Source of the DNA: JAVBMP01 sp031552195
GTDB taxonomy: Bacteria > Desulfobacterota > Desulfovibrionia > Desulfovibrionales > Desulfovibrionaceae
Reading direction: 5' to 3'
Assembly: GCA_031552195.1 (NCBI GenBank)
Contig: JAVBMT010000011.1
Location: forward strand, 37,385 to 101,384
DNA length: 64,000 nucleotides
In this document: positions 1 to 8,337 of the stretch, in pieces
Numbering within the stretch: the stretch's first letter is position 1
How the letters are laid out: every line of letters begins with the position of its first letter
Translations under genes and position numbers: made by a program
The notes under the pieces: generated by a model
Database searches by the model: none
What the model was told of the DNA's origin: nothing
The model's input: the letters and a program-made list of their open reading frames with translations, nothing else

Positions 1-1
1 T

Positions 2-262
2 GGCTTCAAGCGCGATGAAGCAACGGCCATGGCCGTTACCCTGTTTGAAGGAGCCGCGGCTCTGGCGCGGAAAAACTGCATTCAGGCGGAAGGGGAATGC
101 GGCCCGAACCGGACCGTAGGGCCGAACGTTTTGCGCGAACAGGTCTGTTCTCCGGGCGGCATGACCATAGCCGGAACCAATTATCTTGACGAAAACGCGG
201 TGCGCGGGCATATCATAAAATGTGTCATTGCCTCCTTTGAAAAGGGCAAAAACCTGGTCTGA
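2..262 (+). CDS. proC: Pyrroline-5-carboxylate reductase, C-terminal part (5' end outside the window)
   Basis: The reading frame is open from the first bases of the window and ends at TGA 260-262, so only about 86 C-terminal residues are visible. The segment SPGGMTIAGTNYLDENAVRG matches the dimerisation-domain signature of pyrroline-5-carboxylate reductase (family SPGGTTIAG), followed by the usual helix that ends the protein. ProC catalyses the NADPH-dependent last step of proline synthesis in the cytoplasm. It is followed 43 bases later by pyk on the same strand. The NAD(P)-binding half cannot be checked, so a related reductase of the same superfamily is possible. Confidence 0.72.
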   Translation, partial: GFKRDEATAMAVTLFEGAAALARKNCIQAEGECGPNRTVGPNVLREQVCSPGGMTIAGTNYLDENAVRGHIIKCVIASFEKGKNLV

Positions 263-305
263 ACCCCGCATTCCGCACGGAATTAACTCCATCCAGAGGT
301 ATTTC

Positions 306-1715
306 ATGAAAACCAAGATAATAGCCACGGTCGGCCCGGCCTGCAATTCCCCTGAAATGCTTTCCCGTCTCATCGACGCCGGTGTGCGCATCTTCCGGCT
401 GAACTTTTCGCACGGCGACGCCGCTTACTTCGAGCGGCTCATAGACGATCTTCGCGTGCTGGAAAAAAAGCACAACATTCCCCTTACGATCATGCAGGAC
501 CTCTCCGGCCCGAAAATCCGCATCGGAGAACTGGCGGAACCCATCAATATGGTGATTGGCGACACCTGCCTGCTTGGGCCGAAAAAACCTGATCACCCGC
601 TGGATATCCCTTTCATACCCTTTGACAAGAAAGAAATCCTGGAAGGCCTGGAAGAAGGCGACCGCCTGGTCCTGGCGGACGGAACCCTGCAGCTTACAGT
701 GCTCGAACGCTGGGGAGACAACGCCTTTGTGCTGGAAGCCCAGAACAACGGTGTTGTGACCTCGCGCAAGGGGTTGGCCCTGCCTGGAAAATCGGTGCGC
801 CTGCCCGCCCTGACGGAAAAAGACAAGAAAGACCTGCGTGACGGATTGCGCCTTGGCGTTGACGCCGTGGCCCTTTCCTATGTGCAGACGCCGGAAGATA
901 TTCTCGACGCCAAAGCCATTATTGGCGAGCACGGCCGCAATATTCCGGTCGTGGCCAAGCTGGAGCGGCAAAATGCCGTTGACCGCCTTGACGACATACT
1001 CAAGGTGGTGGACATCGTAATGGTCGCCCGGGGCGACCTTGGCATAGAATGCCCGCTGCCGCTGCTTCCGGCTATGCAGAAACGCATCATCCACGCCTGC
1101 AATCAGGCCTCCATTCCGGTCATCGTGGCCACCCAGATGCTGCTTTCCATGGTGAACAGCCCTTCGCCCACCCGCGCGGAAACGACGGACGTCGCGAACG
1201 CCGTGCTTGACGGGGCCGATTGCGTGATGCTTTCGGAAGAAACCGCCATGGGTTCCTTTCCTGTTGAAACGGTTGAATTCATGCTCCGCATAGCCGGGGC
1301 GGCCGAAGATTTGATGTATGAAAGAAGGAGCATAGAAAAACCCGCTTCGGAAAGCGACGTGTCGGAATTTCTTTCCTACGCGGCCTGCCTGCTGGCTGAA
1401 AAATCCAGCGCCAGCGCCATCGTTGCCCACAGCATTTCCGGCGCGGCGGGGCGCGTGCTTTCCTCCAGGCGGGCTTACCAGCCTGTGTATGTGCTTACCC
1501 CTCACGGCAACACCCTTCGCCATCTGAATTTTTCCTGGGGCATTTTGCCCCGGCAGGTTTCCGAAGTGATTCCCGGCCATCTTGAACGCGCTGAAACTTT
1601 TATTGAAAACAGCCCTGAATTCAAAAAAGGTGAAAGCATAGTGATAACAGCCGGGCAGCCCAAGCCGGGGGAAAAAGGAATGGGCACCAATCTGGTTAAA
1701 ATCTATAGGAAGTAA
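306..1715 (+). CDS. pyk: Pyruvate kinase
   Basis: This enzyme converts phosphoenolpyruvate and ADP to pyruvate and ATP, the last ATP-forming step of glycolysis, in the cytoplasm. The 469-residue product starts MKTKIIATVGPA and has the family landmarks in order: RLNFSHG near residue 31, QDLSGPKIRIGE near 64, a B-domain, the active-site stretch AKLER at 217-221 (catalytic Lys 218, where enteric enzymes have KIEN), the metal-binding segment MVARGDLG at 239-246, and ATQMLLSM with SPTRAE. Length is normal for the family. An upstream in-frame GTG/ATG would lengthen it, but ATG 306 has a GAGG Shine-Dalgarno sequence and begins exactly at the conserved N-terminus. The next gene starts 2 bases after the stop. 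Confidence 0.96.
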   Translation: MKTKIIATVGPACNSPEMLSRLIDAGVRIFRLNFSHGDAAYFERLIDDLRVLEKKHNIPLTIMQDLSGPKIRIGELAEPINMVIGDTCLLGPKKPDHPLDIPFIPFDKKEILEGLEEGDRLVLADGTLQLTVLERWGDNAFVLEAQNNGVVTSRKGLALPGKSVRLPALTEKDKKDLRDGLRLGVDAVALSYVQTPEDILDAKAIIGEHGRNIPVVAKLERQNAVDRLDDILKVVDIVMVARGDLGIECPLPLLPAMQKRIIHACNQASIPVIVATQMLLSMVNSPSPTRAETTDVANAVLDGADCVMLSEETAMGSFPVETVEFMLRIAGAAEDLMYERRSIEKPASESDVSEFLSYAACLLAEKSSASAIVAHSISGAAGRVLSSRRAYQPVYVLTPHGNTLRHLNFSWGILPRQVSEVIPGHLERAETFIENSPEFKKGESIVITAGQPKPGEKGMGTNLVKIYRK

Positions 1716-1717
1716 AT

Positions 1718-2713
1718 ATGGCGGCCAACCAACTTGAAGCTGTTCGTGAAGACTATTATCAGATAACTGAAGCCATTCTTGACAGCTTCCCCCGGTACAG
1801 GCCGCCTATAGACCTGTTTCAGTTCAATGAAAATTTAATGATATTGTCCCCTTACAGCCGTAAGGGGACGCGCTTGAGCAACGAACAGGTGGAAGAAGTG
1901 CACCAGCTTTGCCGCGAAGGAGATTTGTTCGTATCGCGTGCGGATCATCACATCTACTCGGAGCATATCGTCAAGCAGCTCAGCCTGGTGCTGACGGATG
2001 AAAACCTGAAGTCCGCCGAGGTGGCCGATATCTGCGTGCGCGGCATAGGCATGCGCCTGACGGAATTTTTGTCGCAACCCGTCAAAATCAACTTTGACCT
2101 GCTTTATGAAGACTGCATGGTCATTACCGAATACCTCTGGGCCGACCCGCACCGGCTCAAAAACTTCATGCGCCGCCTGCATGCCGGAGAGTATTCCCTG
2201 GCCGCGCATTCCGCGAACACGCTTTTTATCGGCCTGTGGCTGCTTTACAATACGCAGGATCCTTCCCAGCTGACCCGCAAAGAGTTCGATAACGCCGCGC
2301 TGGGCTTTCTGGTGCATGATCTGGGCATGAGCAAGATACCTGCCGTTATTACTTCAAAAAGCGGCTTTCTCAAGCCGGAGGAAAAAGATAAAATTGTGCT
2401 TCATCCGCTTTTGGGCATGAAAATAATGCAGAAACTGGATCGGACGGAAGACGAGATAAAAGCCATTGTCTTGCAGCACCATGAACGCCTTAACGGCAGC
2501 GGATACCCGCAGCGCCTGACGGAGAAATCCATCGCCAGGCTTGGCCGCATAGCGGCTGTAGCCGATTCTTTTTCCGCCATGCTGCAAAACAGGCCTTACG
2601 GGCCGAGCAAAACGCCGCTGGAAGCGGCCAAGGTTCTGGCGACGGACACGGTCGGATACGACAAGTCCGTTACCGCCCGGTTGTTGACGGCGTATGCGAC
2701 AAAAGAATTTTAG
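1718..2713 (+). CDS. HD-GYP-type phosphohydrolase (probable cyclic-di-GMP phosphodiesterase)
   Basis: The 331-residue protein has an N-terminal region of about 150 residues that I do not recognise. A C-terminal HD-GYP-like domain follows: HD at 200-201 in VHDLGMSKIP, HPLLGMKI near 229, HHE at 254-256 and the GYP motif within GSGYP at 260-264, then the family segment RIAAVADSFSAM. HD-GYP proteins hydrolyse cyclic-di-GMP to pGpG or GMP and so favour motility, which fits the flagellar genes nearby. All expected metal-ligand motifs are visible, so it should be active. It starts 2 bases after pyk and probably shares its transcript. No membrane segment or receiver domain is obvious. The GMP-lowering role is inferred from the family. 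Confidence 0.85.
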   Translation: MAANQLEAVREDYYQITEAILDSFPRYRPPIDLFQFNENLMILSPYSRKGTRLSNEQVEEVHQLCREGDLFVSRADHHIYSEHIVKQLSLVLTDENLKSAEVADICVRGIGMRLTEFLSQPVKINFDLLYEDCMVITEYLWADPHRLKNFMRRLHAGEYSLAAHSANTLFIGLWLLYNTQDPSQLTRKEFDNAALGFLVHDLGMSKIPAVITSKSGFLKPEEKDKIVLHPLLGMKIMQKLDRTEDEIKAIVLQHHERLNGSGYPQRLTEKSIARLGRIAAVADSFSAMLQNRPYGPSKTPLEAAKVLATDTVGYDKSVTARLLTAYATKEF

Positions 2714-2746
2714 AGCAGTCCAACGCTGAAAAAGTCGGATTGCTCT
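2712..2746 (+). terminator. Hairpin overlapping the HD-GYP stop codon
   Basis: AGAGCAGTCCAAC (2712-2724) can pair with GTCGGATTGCTCT (2734-2746), allowing two G-U pairs, around a short A-rich loop. There is no long T run after it. It starts inside the stop codon of the HD-GYP gene and may end that transcript or be a copy of a dispersed repeat (similar words occur at 33444 and 47530). Confidence 0.45.
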
Positions 2747-2882
2747 GCAAGGGTTTGTCTTCAAATCCTCGCCGCGAGATGGTTGTAAGAGGGTTTTGCC
2801 AGCCGTCAAGCAATCATCTCAAAGCGAAAAAGCTCTAGAACTTTCCGGCCTGTATCCGTCAGCTGGGGTCAGCCTTAAAAGA

Positions 2883-2919
2883 GCCTGCACGCGCGGCGGC
2901 CATGCGCGCGCGTGCAGGC
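2883..2919. terminator. GC-rich 13-bp perfect hairpin in the gap before the transglycosylase gene
   Basis: GCCTGCACGCGCG (2883-2895) is exactly complementary to 2907-2919, with an 11-base loop. No T tract follows on either side, so it could be a Rho-type or structural element rather than a classical terminator. Apart from this and the hairpin at 2712, I see nothing in the 324-base gap from 2714 to 3037. Confidence 0.4.
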
Positions 2920-3037
2920 CTCACGGTTCAGGAGCTTTCCAGGGGTGGAACGCTCCGGTTTATATGGCATCATATTTGCTTTATACCTGCCGGCGTCAAT
3001 GTTTTGTTCAAAGGAAACATTAACAGGCAAGATCGTT

Positions 3038-4345
3038 ATGCATCAGGAATTCAGCAAAACTCCGGAAAAACGTGGAGCGGCCTCCTTAAGCCTTCGTGGC
3101 GGGCTTTCGCGTGTTTGTTCAGTTTTGCGTACAGTTCTGCCCTCTTTGCTGCTCTGCGTCATTTCCATGAGCGTTTTGGTGTCGTGGTATGCCGGTGCGG
3201 AACAGGCCCGGCGTTTTCCGGTGTCAGGAAAAATCGCGGTTCCGCAGGATTTCCGCACCCGGGCGGAAAGCGCCCCCCGCCAGCAAACTGAGGCCCCGGA
3301 ACGCATCGCGGTTAAAAACAGCGCGCCGCGAACGTACGCGTTTGACGCGCCTTTTGCCGAAGTTCAGGGCGCCGGTATTTTGCGCATCGTGTCCGGGCGG
3401 GTAATATTACGCACGCAATACGGCGAAAAAAACATAGCAACCTGGCGGGAAGGCCCGGTTCGCGCCCCCCTGCTTTTGGGAAATCCGCAAAACAGGCCGC
3501 CGCGCCTGGCCGCATTCGGAATTTTTGAAAAAGCGCTTTGCCCGGTTGACGCCAAAGAAAATTTTATGGACAACGCGCGGGCCAACAGCCTGGCCCTGCG
3601 GCAAACCTACTACCGGGAATACGTTGAAAACTTTTCCCGCCGCTTCAGCCTTTCTCCGGCTCTGGTCTACGCCGTAATGCGCACTGAAAGCAACTTCAAC
3701 CCCTATGCCGTCAGTGCCTCCAACGCCCTGGGCCTGATGCAGGTAGTGCCGGAAAGCGCGGGCGGGGAAGCGCACGCGTTCCTGACAGGCTCGCGGGGCG
3801 TGCCGGACGCCGGCCTGCTTTTCAGCCCGGAGGAAAATATCCGCTACGGCGCGGCTTATCTTCATCTTTTGCTGTCAAGGCACTTCAACGGCGTTGAAGA
3901 TGCGGCCTCACGCGAACTTTGCGCCATTGCGGCTTATAACGGCGGCCCCGGCGCGGTGCTCCGCGTCTTTGACAAAGACCGGGGCGCGGCTATCGCGGCC
4001 ATTAACGCCCTTAGCCCCGGCGAGGTTTATCAGGTTCTTAAAACGTCCATGCCGACTGAAGAATCGCGGCGTTATGTAGACAAAGTCCTTGACGCCATGT
4101 ACGGCGCTCCGGTTTACGCCGCGCATGAAGGCGAAACGGCGGGTGGCGGTGCGGAACAGGCGGTCTATTCCGGGCATGCCGTTTCAGCCGCGCATGAAGC
4201 GCGCGAAGATATCAGCCCGGCAACGACGGAAGGTTTGAACGATTCGGTTCAACGCCTTTCACGCGCGCTTGAAACAGCCGGTTCAGCCGTAAAAAATTTT
4301 TCCGGGGCCTTCCCGAAGGTGCCGGGGCATGATGAATTGTTGTAA
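3038..4345 (+). CDS. MltC-like membrane-bound lytic murein transglycosylase
   Basis: The protein (435 residues from ATG 3038) is predicted to cleave the glycan strand of peptidoglycan, releasing 1,6-anhydro-muropeptides, while anchored in the periplasm. A hydrophobic segment near residues 30-50 could be a signal anchor. The catalytic GH23/SLT domain covers about 190-375: the active-site Glu lies in MRTESNFNPYAVS (Glu 217), followed by ALGLMQVVPESAG and the family motif AAYNGGPG. The order of motifs is that of E. coli MltC. The C-terminal tail beyond 380 is low complexity. The start is uncertain: an ATG at 2999 in the same frame lacks a ribosome site, and the site before 3038 is also weak. Confidence 0.85.
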   Translation: MHQEFSKTPEKRGAASLSLRGGLSRVCSVLRTVLPSLLLCVISMSVLVSWYAGAEQARRFPVSGKIAVPQDFRTRAESAPRQQTEAPERIAVKNSAPRTYAFDAPFAEVQGAGILRIVSGRVILRTQYGEKNIATWREGPVRAPLLLGNPQNRPPRLAAFGIFEKALCPVDAKENFMDNARANSLALRQTYYREYVENFSRRFSLSPALVYAVMRTESNFNPYAVSASNALGLMQVVPESAGGEAHAFLTGSRGVPDAGLLFSPEENIRYGAAYLHLLLSRHFNGVEDAASRELCAIAAYNGGPGAVLRVFDKDRGAAIAAINALSPGEVYQVLKTSMPTEESRRYVDKVLDAMYGAPVYAAHEGETAGGGAEQAVYSGHAVSAAHEAREDISPATTEGLNDSVQRLSRALETAGSAVKNFSGAFPKVPGHDELL

Positions 4346-4444
4346 ATCTCTAATTGTCAAGCTGGTTGAAAAAAGATATATAGTATGAAGATGTACGCTT
4401 CATTGAGCGGACTAATAAAAATATAAATAAATCCGGAGATGGCA

Positions 4445-5035
4445 ATGTCCAAATTTTTCAGCGCGCGCAAGGGGTCCAAGTTTTTTTTGCCGGTTATGCT
4501 TTTGCTTCTGGCTCTCTCGGCTTTCGGCTGCAAAGACGAATCTAAGGAGGCCGAGGCCGTGAAGGCTCCCGCCGGCCCGTCTTTCGCGGTACTTAATATT
4601 GATCAGGTTTATGAAAACAGTAAGCTGACCAAAGCCGGAATGGCCCACCTTGAAGGCGTTAACGCCAAATTCCAGGCCGAGCTTACCAATATGCAGAAGC
4701 AGATGATGGATAAGCAGGGCGATACTGAATTTCAGGCCGCCATGCAGTTGAAATTCTCTCAAATGCAGGAAGATATTGAAAAAGAGCAAAATCGCGCGGC
4801 CGCTCTTATCAGCGAAGCTCTGGATGACACCCTTGAAGCGATGCGCGTAGAAATGAAACTGGATGCCGTTTTCCACAAGCAGGCCCTTCTGGCTGCCGCT
4901 CCGGCCCTTGACATAACCGACAAGTTTATTCAGCGTTTTGACACGGTGGCCATAGACTTTGCCGCCGCCCAGCCTAAGAAGAAGGCGCAGGAAGCTTCCG
5001 AAACCCCCAAAGCGGCTGAAGACGACACGAAATAA
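4445..5035 (+). CDS. OmpH/Skp-like lipoprotein
   Basis: The 196-residue product begins with a basic stretch and a hydrophobic core (LPVMLLLLALSAFGC) ending in a lipobox-like Cys, so it is probably a lipoprotein. The rest is mostly helical and rich in Gln, Met and Glu. FAVLNIDQVYENSKLTKAG resembles the strand and first helix of OmpH/Skp periplasmic chaperones, which hold unfolded outer-membrane proteins. The C-terminal tail is rich in Lys, Ala and Glu. ATG 4445 is preferred over ATG 4439 because the GGAG at 4434-4437 is too close to the earlier codon. The lipid anchor is unusual for Skp, so the function may differ. A strong terminator follows. Confidence 0.7.
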   Translation: MSKFFSARKGSKFFLPVMLLLLALSAFGCKDESKEAEAVKAPAGPSFAVLNIDQVYENSKLTKAGMAHLEGVNAKFQAELTNMQKQMMDKQGDTEFQAAMQLKFSQMQEDIEKEQNRAAALISEALDDTLEAMRVEMKLDAVFHKQALLAAAPALDITDKFIQRFDTVAIDFAAAQPKKKAQEASETPKAAEDDTK

Positions 5036-5052
5036 TAACATCGTTTTTACTT

Positions 5053-5114
5053 AAAGAATGCCCGTAAAGCGCGATATATGGAACAGGCCGCGCTTTACGG
5101 GCATTCTTTTTTTT
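5053..5114 (+). terminator. Strong intrinsic terminator after the OmpH-like gene
   Basis: A 21-base arm starting at 5053 (AAAGAATGCCCG...) pairs perfectly with an arm ending at 5109, with a 15-base loop. The right arm runs into a tract of eight T residues. This is a textbook Rho-independent terminator 17 bases after the stop codon. Confidence 0.93.
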
Positions 5115-5197
5115 GCTAAAGCGCATAAAATAGTTTATAGCGATTAAAACATTTCAGATGTGACGTATTTTACACCCGTGATATTTTGGAGCAGGTC

Positions 5198-5956
5198 ATG
5201 CAACAGGAAGACGTTTTGCTGCAACATATGGTCAAAAGCATATCCCGCCAGACCGGAAAGGAAGTTGAAGAAAGCCTTATAAGCGTTCTGGAGGCGGAGC
5301 TTGCGGCCAACATTGCCTCAATGCAGCGCGAGGGCGATTTTTACAAGGCGCTCAGCGAGAAAATGTTCACCGGCATGCGGGAGATTTTTAAAGAAATATC
5401 CACAGCCACTTCCGGTGAAGGCGGCGGGGCGAAGGCAAGCGACAGTGACCCCATGGGCAAGGCCCAATCTCTGTTCACCGAGGCCACGCGCCAGATCGAC
5501 GAAATTCTTACTACGACGCTGAACGCGGCTGAAAGTATTATGGCTAATACGGAAGCCATGCTGGAACGCAACGAAAAAGCCTCCGCGATTTTTTCCGCCT
5601 GCCAGAAAGACGGTTCCGGCAATTTTCCGTTTGATGAGCTGAAACAACTTGGCGCGGCCAACCTTGAGGCCATGACGGCCATTATGACTGACCTGAGTTT
5701 TCAAGACCTTACGGGCCAGCGGCTGAAAAAATTGCTTTCCGCCCTGGAAAGCATTCGCCAGATGGTGCTGGATATTTATCTTTCCACCGGATTGATGCTG
5801 AAAAAGCGCAACGCGGACCCGGAAAAAAATCTGCTGGAGCTGGAAGAGGAAAGCCGCAAGGAAGTGGCCGAAATAAAAAATTCCGAACTTAAAGGCCCCA
5901 GTTCCGACCGGAATCAGAATGACGTTGACAGCCTTCTGGCTGAGCTGGGTTTGTAA
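5198..5956 (+). CDS. cheZ: CheZ-like chemotaxis phosphatase
   Basis: CheZ removes the phosphate from CheY-P and so resets the flagellar switch. The 252-residue protein is almost entirely helical. The central segment LSFQDLTGQRLKKLL carries the family active-site signature (FQDLTGQ, with the catalytic Gln), and the extreme C-terminus DVDSLLAELGL matches the short CheY-binding peptide that ends CheZ proteins. Both halves of the family pattern are therefore present. ATG 5198 has GGAGCAGG about 6 bases upstream; an in-frame TTG at 5186 would overlap that site. It stands alone behind a terminator, upstream of the flagellar block, with no other che genes in view. Confidence 0.87.
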   Translation: MQQEDVLLQHMVKSISRQTGKEVEESLISVLEAELAANIASMQREGDFYKALSEKMFTGMREIFKEISTATSGEGGGAKASDSDPMGKAQSLFTEATRQIDEILTTTLNAAESIMANTEAMLERNEKASAIFSACQKDGSGNFPFDELKQLGAANLEAMTAIMTDLSFQDLTGQRLKKLLSALESIRQMVLDIYLSTGLMLKKRNADPEKNLLELEEESRKEVAEIKNSELKGPSSDRNQNDVDSLLAELGL

Positions 5957-6161
5957 AAGGCGCGGCCTGCGGGAACTGACGGCGTCATACGCGTAACTGC
6001 CCTTTCCCGGCGTTGGTGTGTTTTTCCAGAAACTCCGGCGGAGGACCGCGCCTGGCGTGAACATGGCTTCACCCCGAATCTTTCCAGTTTGACCGCGTTG
6101 AACTCCGGTCTTTGCCGTCTTTAAAAAATGATAAAAGGCTGAGCGTTAAAAAATCATCGCC

Positions 6162-6920
6162 TCAGATCACCGTAAGTTCCATATCTCCCCAAAGCCCGAT
6201 ATTTCCGCGGCACTGCAAAAAAACCCCAAGTAAAAGCCCAGGGCGAAAGCTCTGGGCTTTTTCCAGCACAGCGTCAACATCTTCCGGCTCTTTCAGCAGG
6301 TTGCAGAAAGCCGTGGCGGCGGCGTCGGCTACGCAGGCGTCTTTGGCCACAACTGTGGCCAGTTCGCCGCGCCCGAAGCTTAGGGAATGCCCTATGGTGG
6401 CGGAAGAAGAACAAACGGAGAGCGGAAAGGACCGGGCCGGAAGGTTCAAACCCAGCAAAACGCCCTGTTCCGGGTCCGGCAAAAGGCCTATTTTCCTGTC
6501 GTGATTGGAAAACATATAAATATCGCCGCCGTTTTCCACAATCAATTCCGGGGAGTTTGCCTGAAAGCGCTCCGCAATAAACTGGGAAACCGCTCCGGCC
6601 ACGCAGGCCATGGGGCCTACTTCGAAAAGCGCTGAACCTTCATACATGCGGCGGATTATCTCCGGAAGCTCCGTTCGTGGCGGATCAAGCGGCACAAGGC
6701 TGGGCGCGAATTCCGGGTAACGCGCCATCCAGTCTTTGAGCTGGGTGCGCAGGCGGGCCACTTCGGCAATCATCAGGGCGGGCAATCCGCCGTTTCCCTC
6801 GCGCAGGCAGGTGATCCACAGGTCGCTTTCTTCCAGCATAACCTGGAAAGACCATTCCTCTTCCCGGCCGGAGGCCTTGCGGTAGGTTCGGAAAGGGCTT
6901 GAAAATACCGGTTTGTCCAT
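6162..6920 (-). CDS. UPF0280 family protein (ApbE-like fold)
   Basis: The product (252 residues) matches the UPF0280 family, which is related to the FAD-binding/flavin-transferring ApbE fold. Diagnostic pieces are VGPMACVAGAVSQF, ENGGDIYMFSN and the C-terminal SSATIGHSLSFGRGELATVVAKDA segment with ACVADAAATA. Function in this family is not established; some members occur next to methanogenesis or sulfur-metabolism genes, and none of those are seen here. The start at 6920 has AGGA eight bases upstream. An earlier in-frame start would add about 21 residues not typical of the family. It is transcribed away from the flagellar genes and convergent with cheZ. Confidence 0.8.
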   Translation of the reverse strand: MDKPVFSSPFRTYRKASGREEEWSFQVMLEESDLWITCLREGNGGLPALMIAEVARLRTQLKDWMARYPEFAPSLVPLDPPRTELPEIIRRMYEGSALFEVGPMACVAGAVSQFIAERFQANSPELIVENGGDIYMFSNHDRKIGLLPDPEQGVLLGLNLPARSFPLSVCSSSATIGHSLSFGRGELATVVAKDACVADAAATAFCNLLKEPEDVDAVLEKAQSFRPGLLLGVFLQCRGNIGLWGDMELTVI

Positions 6921-7146
6921 GCTTTTTCCTGTTACGGCGAAATATTCAAGGCGCGCCGCATCGTCCGCTTGCGGGCGCCGCACGCGCGGCGCAAGGCATT
7001 TTCAAATTGAAAAGGTTCTGAAGCTTTCCGGCATATTATAAAAGCGCCGTAAAAAAGCAACCGGGCTTTGTCACAACTTTGACGGCAGGGGAGGGATGAA
7101 GGTTTTCTTTTTTGTAACTGCTTGAAACTAAGCGTTAAATTATAAA

Positions 7147-7162
7147 TGGAACACATTTTGCT
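7147..7162 (+). promoter_or_regulatory. Probable sigma-54 promoter for flgI-flgJ
   Basis: TGGAAC-ACATT-TTGCT matches the sigma-54 consensus TGGCAC-N5-TTGCW with one mismatch. The essential GG (7148-7149) and GC (7160-7161) are exactly ten bases apart. Transcription would start near 7173, about 45 bases before flgI. Sigma-54 control of mid-stage flagellar genes is well known in several proteobacterial groups. Confidence 0.7.
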
Positions 7163-7218
7163 CAAGACAGGCAAAATCTTTTTAACGGCCTTGGCCGTGC
7201 AGTTTGAAAGGAGCCGTC

Positions 7219-8337
7219 ATGTTAACCACCCTTATCGCGCGCTACAGGATATTGCTTTTCCTTACGGCCTTGCTGCTGGCTTTGCCGGCCACGCGGGCCG
7301 AGGCCGTGCGTCTTAAAGATATAGCCACCATAGGCGGCGTGCGCGACAACCAGCTTGTCGGTTACGGCCTGGTTGTGGGCCTGTCGGGAACGGGCGACAA
7401 GAAGGACTCCGTCTTTACCATGCGCAGCATGTCAAACATGCTGGACAAGGTTGGCGTGTCGGTCGACCCGAAGCAGATGAAGCCCAAAAACGTTGCGGCG
7501 GTGATGATTACGGCCAAGATGCCGGTTTCGTCCAAGCCCGGAACCCGCCTGGACGTGACTGTTTCTTCCATTGGCGACGCAACCAGTCTTTTGGGCGGGG
7601 TGCTGCTGCAAACACCTTTGAAGGGGATAGACGGAAATATTTATGTAATGGCTCAGGGCGCGCTCACTTTGGGCGGCTTCAGCATAACCGGCGACCAGGC
7701 TTCGGCCCAGAAGAACATTGCGACGGTGGGGCAGGTTCCGAACGGAGGCATCGTGGAGCGGGCCATTCCTTTTGAATTCAACAGCCTGGACAAGCTGACC
7801 ATTTCCATGAACTCCCCGGATTTTTCAACTACCAACCAGGTGGCGGATTCCCTGAACACGGCGCTGGGCGGAACGTTCGCCCGCGCGGTTGACGTTTCCA
7901 CAATAGACCTGGACATTCCGCCCGACTTTCGCGGCAACATCGTTCCCTTGATGGCCTCTATAGAAAACATCGAAGTGGTGCCTGACATGGCGGCCAAGGT
8001 GGTTGTGGACGAAAAAACCGGAACGGTCATTCTCGGGCGCAGCGTGCGCATTTCCCGCGTCGCGGTGGCGCACGGCAATCTTCAGGTAGTAGTGCAGGAA
8101 AATTATGACGTTTCCCAGCCCATAGCGCCTTTCGGAGGCGGTTCGACCGTGGTGACGCCGAGCACGGACATCGCCGGGCGCGAGGAGCAGCGCAAGCTTA
8201 ACATTATTGAAGGGGCCACGTTGCAGGAGCTGGTTGACGGCCTGAACTCGGTCGGAGCCACCCCGCGCGACATAATATCCATTCTGCGCGCGCTCAAGAC
8301 GGCCGGCGCCCTTCATGCCACGCTGGAGGTTATTTAA
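7219..8337 (+). CDS. flgI: Flagellar P-ring protein FlgI
   Basis: FlgI forms the ring around the flagellar rod in the peptidoglycan layer. The 372-residue precursor has a clear Sec signal peptide (hydrophobic core ending ...LALPATRAEA, cleavage near residue 29). It continues directly with the invariant mature start VRLKDIATIGGVRDNQLVGYG, and GLVVGLSGTGDK follows. The C-terminus ends with LNSVGATPRDIISILRALKTAGALHATLEVI, as is normal for FlgI. ATG 7219 has AAGGAG five to six bases upstream; a TTG at 7204 in frame would overlap that site. The flgJ start directly abuts the stop codon, so the two are co-translated, probably from the sigma-54 promoter at 7147. Confidence 0.97.
   Translation: MLTTLIARYRILLFLTALLLALPATRAEAVRLKDIATIGGVRDNQLVGYGLVVGLSGTGDKKDSVFTMRSMSNMLDKVGVSVDPKQMKPKNVAAVMITAKMPVSSKPGTRLDVTVSSIGDATSLLGGVLLQTPLKGIDGNIYVMAQGALTLGGFSITGDQASAQKNIATVGQVPNGGIVERAIPFEFNSLDKLTISMNSPDFSTTNQVADSLNTALGGTFARAVDVSTIDLDIPPDFRGNIVPLMASIENIEVVPDMAAKVVVDEKTGTVILGRSVRISRVAVAHGNLQVVVQENYDVSQPIAPFGGGSTVVTPSTDIAGREEQRKLNIIEGATLQELVDGLNSVGATPRDIISILRALKTAGALHATLEVI

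Noticed and set aside
225..1580. Long open frame on the minus strand opposite pyk (451 codons)
   Set aside because: Antisense to a clear pyruvate kinase; the translation is rich in His, Gly and Arg with no family motif. Such frames are common opposite GC-rich genes.
4345..4444. Promoter for the OmpH-like gene (TTGAAA ... TATAGT)
   Set aside because: The spacing between the candidate boxes is about 9 bases, too short for sigma-70, and the sigma-54 GG/GC spacing is not met.
5115..5197. Sigma-28 promoter for cheZ
   Set aside because: TAAA and GCGATTAA are present but the spacing (19 bases) does not fit TAAA-N15-GCCGATAA.
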